Part shown: positions 6,775 through 10,494 of the stretch, piece after piece | How positions within the stretch are numbered: the first letter of the stretch is position 1 | How the letters are laid out: each line of letters opens with the position of its first letter | Assembly (NCBI GenBank): GCA_002335845.1 | Contig: DDCV01000128.1 | Location: 1 to 10,494 of the forward strand | Direction: 5' to 3' | Source of the DNA: Rickettsiales bacterium UBA1997 | GTDB lineage: Bacteria; Pseudomonadota; Alphaproteobacteria; Rickettsiales; UBA1997 | Length of the DNA stretch: 10,494 nt | The notes under the pieces: generated by a model | Seen by the model: only the letters and a program-made list of their open reading frames with translations | Database searches by the model: none | Told to the model about the DNA's origin: nothing | Made by a program: the position numbers and the translations under genes

Positions 6775-8133
6775 TTAATTAGACATTTTAGGAACCCTTA
6801 TATCAGAATTAACCACAACGGTTATTCTAGTACCTTGCGGCACTGTAATTACCGGATCGGTATTTATTTGATCACGCAATATACCTCCAACGGTGTCTAC
6901 TATATTTCTACTAACATCGTAAATCGCCTGATTTGATGCGCTTCCAGTAGAGGTTGAGGTGCCGTTTGTTGGATCTGTTGTTGTGGTTGTTGCGCCTCCA
7001 TCAAGCATTTGCTCTGCTATCGCAACACCTCCTATTGTTAATATACTTGTTAATATGGAATTAGTAACAATTGAGCTAAATTTATTATCAATCTCACCAC
7101 CTATGCCCGAGCGACCAAATTGATCCGAGGCGTTAAAGCTTATACTAAGATCAACTCCATCTGGCCTTATTAATCTAGTCCAAGATATATCAACTCTTGC
7201 TTGACCTCGCTGCACTTGACTTGAATATGAGCCAAACAATCTAGAGCCCCTAGGAATTAAAACATTATTTCCAGATTCACCATAAACATCTCTACTTACA
7301 ATACCCCTGACAAAACCCGGTAATTCTGTATTGATGGCAGTTTCTAAAACTGCAGTTAATAATTTTCCTTGGGCTATAGTTGTCGACCTATCCTCAATAA
7401 AAGTGGCCTCTAAACCAGCATTGCTTTTTTGAAGCTGATCTATGGAATTTTCATTTAAAGCAATAATGTTTTTTTCATATCCAACCCCCCTAGTTGGACT
7501 GCCTTGCGCTGCGCCAGAAAAAACAACTATTGGAGAATAGCGTGGATCAAGATTTGCTACCGGATTTGTAGCAACTCCGGGTAAAGATGATCCTATCTGA
7601 GGTGGTGAGCCATTGATATTCGATATATCTGGCTGATTATTATTTTGAGGTAAAATTTGCACCGATGGTGGTGCTAAATCCTGCTGCTGTAGTTTTTCTT
7701 GTTCTCTTTTTTGCTGCTCAGCTTCTTTTATAATCTGACCTATGTCACTATCTTTAGATATAACACCTTGAGGAATTTCAGGAAGAGCTGGAATTTCAGG
7801 AACTGGTAAATTGTTAGAATAACCGCTAGATCCTCCTTCAATCAAATCATAACCTTGAGCTATATCAAATGACGATTCTACATCTTCTTTTTGAGCCACT
7901 GCCGTACCCGATGTCTGAACAACTGGCTCAAGATTAACCACCTCCTCTTCTCCACTAAAAAAAAATAGATATATGATCAGAGTTATAAAAATTGACGATA
8001 TAAGTATGAGCGCAACTTTACCTTTTTTCCCCGTAGAAATTGACGGCCCTATGGCCTCAACATCAACATCCGACTCATCTATCTCTTCTAGTTCTTCAAT
8101 TTGCTGTTCACGATTTTTTAACTTAGACTTCAT
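6775..8133 (-). CDS. virB10: type IV secretion system scaffold protein VirB10 (TrbI/VirB10 family)
   Basis: VirB10 spans both membranes: it anchors in the inner membrane, crosses the periplasm and forms the outer-membrane channel ring with VirB7 and VirB9. The 452-residue protein has a charged cytoplasmic N terminus, one membrane segment (about 39-59), a periplasmic linker rich in Pro, Gln and Glu (about 108-200, with PEIP repeats and a charged helix-like EAEQQKREQEKLQQQ), then the conserved C-terminal barrel. Barrel signatures are ELPGFVRGIVSRDVYG (270-285), LIPRGSRLFGSY (292-303), DISWTRLIRPDG (315-326), DQFGRSGIGGEIDN (337-350) and PQGTRITVVVNSDI (432-445). Between 352 and about 420 lie the helices that form the outer-membrane antenna, joined by a Thr/Ser/Gly-rich loop (382-400) expected to face the outside. 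It lies 49 bases after the acyltransferase/hydrolase gene and 14 bases before the PPDK regulator gene. No other virB gene is adjacent. Confidence 0.95.
   Translation of the reverse strand: MKSKLKNREQQIEELEEIDESDVDVEAIGPSISTGKKGKVALILISSIFITLIIYLFFFSGEEEVVNLEPVVQTSGTAVAQKEDVESSFDIAQGYDLIEGGSSGYSNNLPVPEIPALPEIPQGVISKDSDIGQIIKEAEQQKREQEKLQQQDLAPPSVQILPQNNNQPDISNINGSPPQIGSSLPGVATNPVANLDPRYSPIVVFSGAAQGSPTRGVGYEKNIIALNENSIDQLQKSNAGLEATFIEDRSTTIAQGKLLTAVLETAINTELPGFVRGIVSRDVYGESGNNVLIPRGSRLFGSYSSQVQRGQARVDISWTRLIRPDGVDLSISFNASDQFGRSGIGGEIDNKFSSIVTNSILTSILTIGGVAIAEQMLDGGATTTTTDPTNGTSTSTGSASNQAIYDVSRNIVDTVGGILRDQINTDPVITVPQGTRITVVVNSDIRVPKMSN
7772..7802 (-). repeat. short direct repeat in the VirB10 proline-rich linker
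   Basis: GGAATTTCAGGAA occurs at 7772-7784 and again at 7790-7802, an 18-base period. On the coding strand it encodes the tandem PEIPAL-PEIPQG hexapeptides of the periplasmic linker. In-frame repeats like this can gain or lose units without breaking the gene. Confidence 0.7.
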
Positions 8134-8159
8134 TACTTAGAATTAGGTTACCTTAGGCC

Positions 8160-8169
8160 AAGATGCGAT
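8160..8169 (+). repeat. left copy of a 10-base inverted repeat flanking the acyltransferase/hydrolase gene
   Basis: AAGATGCGAT here is the exact reverse complement of ATCGCATCTT at 10431-10440. The two copies bracket the 726-codon gene, in the gap before virB10 and in the upstream region. A chance match is possible, and I see no target-site duplication. Confidence 0.35.
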
Positions 8170-8182
8170 TAATATTAACCAG

Positions 8183-10363
8183 TTAATAAGAAATAATTTT
8201 AGTTTTGGCAAGATAGTTTTTGATTATGGAAAAAGTTTTAGATTTCACTTCACCAGTAACAATAACATGCCTATTAGAATCAATAGCAAACATTTCTTTT
8301 TTAGCATTTTTAATTTTTTTATAAATGATATCAGCGCTTTTAGGGTTAACAACCGGATCTTTATCTCCTTGAATTATCAAAGTTTCTGCCCTTATCTTAT
8401 GCAATCCAGCCTCAACTTTAGACATCAACTTACCCAACTCTTCAACTCCAGATAAATAATTTCTACTATAATTTATATGAGGATTTTCTGGATCATTATC
8501 AATATAATCAAAACGCCCTCTATTGATACGAAACCTATCCAAAACATCATTCCATAGATTTATTCCTGGCACCAAATGAGACCTAATATCACGCAGCCTA
8601 AGGGCAGAGTTAATTGATATTATATTTGATATTTTGCTGTTTTTTATATTTTTATTAGCCGCCAACATCAAAGACAATAAGCCGCCGGTTGAAAATCCAA
8701 TCACAATTATCTTATCAACAATATTTCTTAAAGCACAATATCCATCATCAACACTATCATACCAATCTTGCCACTTTACGCACTTAAGATTTACTGGAGA
8801 AGTTCCGTGACCCTTGAGGCGCACAGCGTATATTTTAAAATTAAGATCTTCCAAGAAATAAGCTAGATCTTCCACTTCTTTTGGCGCCGATTTATAACCA
8901 TGAATAATTAAAAATCCAATTTTTACCTTATTATCTTTTTGACAATTTAGCGTAAACGGCCTACCAATCTCTTTATTTTTTGACATTTCTTTATCAAAAA
9001 AAGATTGGTAATCAGTCTCATAATTTTCTAAGTCTCTAGCAAATATATCGCTAAAAACCATATGACCCAAATCTGAAATTTTGGTTTTTATAATATGTTT
9101 TATAACAAAATTAGGTTTTTTTAGCAGCAAAACCTCGTTAAGGACAACTTTCAAAGAATTTTCGAGCCTAATTCTATGAAAACTTTCATCATCCGCAAAA
9201 GCATCCTTTCGCACCAAAATCATGTTATTTTGATCAACTTCTATTATTTTTTGCACTTTAGCCAAGGCAAATACATCGTCAAAAATTTTACATTTTTCAT
9301 CGCTAAAAATTTTTATAATATTATCCCGCCTCACAGAATCATTAAGACGAGAACCTCCCAATTTATCAATAGTTATCGCGGCAAGATATATTATTTGTTT
9401 TAGCTGTAAAATTGTTACTTTGCGATCTTTGAGATAAAATAATGTTGCTGCAAATAAGTGATCAAAATTAATTTTAATATTATGATATATCGCTTTCATA
9501 AACTGATAAGTCAGCTTATTTTTGAAATATTTTATAATTAAGTTTGACTTAAATTCATGGCCTATAATTGGCAGCCTATCAATGGGATATTTAACATTTT
9601 TGATATAATCTTTTAAGGATATCGGATCATTAAATCTAACATTAATCTCAGCACCAAGCAAAAAATTACCTTCAATTTCAAACTCTTCTAAAATTTGCTT
9701 TGGAATATCTTTAAGAAATCTTGTTAATAGATTCTTAATCTTATTCTCTCCGGGCCTCAATGGATAATAAGTTATACTCACCGGAACTATGTAGGTAGAT
9801 AAATCAGCTAATTTTTTATTATAACCAAAATTAAAATTTTTTTCAAAATTTGCCAATATAGCTTCATCATTATTTTCATAAGCTTTAACCAAATAATCCC
9901 GATAAATTTCAGATTTCAAACCCAGCACCGCCGACCCAGTTCTAACATCGCCAATTCTTTGTGGCGTATAGTTTGTGTAGCCCTTATTATTATCGATTTT
10001 TTTATTTTTAATCATGCTACCTTCTGGATATATCATCCAATCATAGTTAGCATTTACTAAATCATTTAAAATTATCTTATCTCGATTTTTATCCGATGTC
10101 GAAACAGCGCCAACTGAAGATAAAAAATTACCTAAAAAACCTTTAAATAAACTACTATCCGCCAAGCATCTAATTTGCCTGCCTGTATTTTTATATATTA
10201 AATAGGGTAGAAAAAAAGTCTCCGATCGAGTAAAATGATTAGCAACAAAAAGCACTGGTTTATTTGGCAACTTCTCCAAGCCACTAATCTTAAAATTAGA
10301 TCCCAAAGCCTTTGTCAATATATTCAAAGCAAATGAAGTATATTTAATTGTGTTTTTATCCAT
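8183..10363 (-). CDS. PlsC-like acyltransferase fused to alpha/beta hydrolase (carboxylesterase/lipase type)
   Basis: A 726-residue two-enzyme fusion. The N-terminal part (about 22-255) resembles glycerolipid acyltransferases: NHFTRSE (42-48) replaces the usual NHxxxxD, YPEGS (112-116) matches the PEGT block, and YIVPV (191-195) matches the VPV block, about 80 residues after PEGS and so suggesting an insertion. The middle (about 270-475) is helical-looking and unrecognised. The C-terminal part (about 480-722) is an alpha/beta hydrolase of the carboxylesterase/monoacylglycerol lipase type: oxyanion HGY (488-490), RLKGHGTSP (515-523), nucleophile Ser558 in GFSTGG, Asp669 in QGDKDPVV and His699 in SNRHVIV, so the triad is complete. 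There is no signal peptide or clear membrane span, so it is probably cytosolic or membrane-associated. Phospholipid remodelling is an inference; the substrate is unknown. It is the first gene of a possible operon with virB10 and is preceded by AAGGGG, the best ribosome site in the window. Confidence 0.85.
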   Translation of the reverse strand: MDKNTIKYTSFALNILTKALGSNFKISGLEKLPNKPVLFVANHFTRSETFFLPYLIYKNTGRQIRCLADSSLFKGFLGNFLSSVGAVSTSDKNRDKIILNDLVNANYDWMIYPEGSMIKNKKIDNNKGYTNYTPQRIGDVRTGSAVLGLKSEIYRDYLVKAYENNDEAILANFEKNFNFGYNKKLADLSTYIVPVSITYYPLRPGENKIKNLLTRFLKDIPKQILEEFEIEGNFLLGAEINVRFNDPISLKDYIKNVKYPIDRLPIIGHEFKSNLIIKYFKNKLTYQFMKAIYHNIKINFDHLFAATLFYLKDRKVTILQLKQIIYLAAITIDKLGGSRLNDSVRRDNIIKIFSDEKCKIFDDVFALAKVQKIIEVDQNNMILVRKDAFADDESFHRIRLENSLKVVLNEVLLLKKPNFVIKHIIKTKISDLGHMVFSDIFARDLENYETDYQSFFDKEMSKNKEIGRPFTLNCQKDNKVKIGFLIIHGYKSAPKEVEDLAYFLEDLNFKIYAVRLKGHGTSPVNLKCVKWQDWYDSVDDGYCALRNIVDKIIVIGFSTGGLLSLMLAANKNIKNSKISNIISINSALRLRDIRSHLVPGINLWNDVLDRFRINRGRFDYIDNDPENPHINYSRNYLSGVEELGKLMSKVEAGLHKIRAETLIIQGDKDPVVNPKSADIIYKKIKNAKKEMFAIDSNRHVIVTGEVKSKTFSIIKNYLAKTKIISY

Positions 10364-10373
10364 CTTATCAAAA

Positions 10374-10379
10374 CCCCTT
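10374..10379 (-). promoter_or_regulatory. Shine-Dalgarno sequence of the acyltransferase/hydrolase gene
   Basis: The minus strand reads AAGGGG ten bases before the ATG at 10363. It supports that start and is the clearest ribosome-binding signal in the window; most other starts here have none. Confidence 0.55.
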
Positions 10380-10380
10380 C

Positions 10381-10401
10381 TTAATCAAATTAAGTGATTA
10401 A
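10381..10401. promoter_or_regulatory. operator-like inverted repeat upstream of the acyltransferase/hydrolase gene
   Basis: TTAATCA (10381-10387) and TGATTAA (10395-10401) are exact inverted copies with a seven-base centre, lying 18-38 bases upstream of the start codon. A second overlapping palindrome, CTTAAT-CAA-ATTAAG, spans 10380-10394. The + strand also reads TTAACCAT at 10398-10405, the CtrA half-site sequence of alphaproteobacteria, but no partner TTAA lies at the seven-base spacing of a full site. It may be an operator for a dimeric regulator; AT-rich palindromes also arise by chance. Confidence 0.3.
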
Positions 10402-10430
10402 CCATCAAATCGTCTTATTTTTTAAATTTT

Positions 10431-10440
10431 ATCGCATCTT
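10431..10440 (-). repeat. right copy of a 10-base inverted repeat flanking the acyltransferase/hydrolase gene
   Basis: ATCGCATCTT here is the reverse complement of AAGATGCGAT at 8160-8169. Its last base is also the first base of the long hairpin at 10440-10494. Confidence 0.35.
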
Positions 10441-10494
10441 AAAATAAAGATTTTAATCTTTGCACCTGGCGCAAAGATTAAAATCTTTATTTTA
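10440..10494. terminator. perfect 24-base inverted repeat, probably a bidirectional intrinsic terminator
   Basis: Positions 10440-10463 and 10471-10494 are exact reverse complements around a seven-base loop (ACCTGGC). The stem has an A-rich foot on one side and a T-rich foot (CTTTATTTTA) on the other, on both strands, as expected for a two-way rho-independent terminator. The GC pairs sit next to the loop. Each arm is itself a small palindrome (AAAGATT-TT-AATCTTT and AAAGATT-AA-AATCTTT). The window ends at the last paired base, so the repeat may continue. A dispersed palindromic repeat element is the main alternative. It lies upstream of the acyltransferase/hydrolase gene and would insulate it from a neighbour beyond the window. 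Confidence 0.5.

Noticed and set aside
8267..9403. Two + strand frames (8267-8455 and 9176-9403) opposite the acyltransferase/hydrolase gene
   Set aside because: Both are antisense to a long ORF with recognised domains, and their Phe/Ile/Asn-rich translations reflect AT-rich complement sequence.
10381..10405. A full CtrA site (TTAA-N7-TTAA) upstream of the fusion gene
   Set aside because: The TTAA copies here are separated by 4, 5 or 13 bases, not 7, so only a half-site can be claimed.
1..10494. CRISPR arrays, tRNA or rRNA genes, insertion sequences, defence systems
   Set aside because: I saw no regularly spaced repeats, no cloverleaf or rRNA-like stretches, no transposase or integrase motifs, and no known defence proteins.

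Overview
This is an AT-rich window with eight genes. It looks like the chromosome of an alphaproteobacterium of the Rickettsiales type (intracellular, reduced genome). The pointers are two type IV secretion genes of the virB/virD4 kind with no conjugation genes nearby, an alphaproteobacterial-style PPDK/PEPS regulatory kinase-phosphorylase, generally weak Shine-Dalgarno signals and tight gene packing. The order-level placement is inference; no rRNA or tRNA gene is present to settle it.

Layout, left to right. On the + strand: the 3' end of an unrecognised polar protein (1-330), a 208-base AT-rich gap with a possible promoter, virD4 (539-2422, the T4SS coupling ATPase) and, 14 bases later, aroE (2437-3285, shikimate dehydrogenase). 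A 23-base gap separates aroE from convergent galU. On the - strand, read right to left: a two-domain acyltransferase/alpha-beta hydrolase (10363-8183), virB10 (8133-6775) and a PPDK/PEPS regulatory protein gene (6760-5927), which may form one transcript. After a 277-base gap come an NtrC-class response regulator (5649-4195) and galU (4223-3309), which overlap by 29 bases and are probably co-transcribed.

Two subunits of one envelope-spanning machine, VirD4 (inner-membrane coupling ATPase) and VirB10 (inner-to-outer membrane scaffold), lie about 4.4 kb apart on opposite strands, separated by housekeeping genes. The other genes serve aromatic amino acid synthesis (AroE), UDP-glucose supply for surface glycans (GalU), control of the pyruvate/PEP node (PPDK regulator) and probably membrane lipid turnover (acyltransferase/hydrolase).

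The points most worth a second look are: the response regulator, which keeps a receiver, P-loop, arginine fingers and HTH but has lost the sigma54-contacting GAFTGA loop and the Walker B acidic pair; the 726-residue PlsC-like/hydrolase fusion with altered acyltransferase motifs and an intact hydrolase triad; the split T4SS gene arrangement; and a perfect 24-base inverted repeat at the right edge. I see no CRISPR array, insertion sequence, tRNA, rRNA or recognisable defence system.
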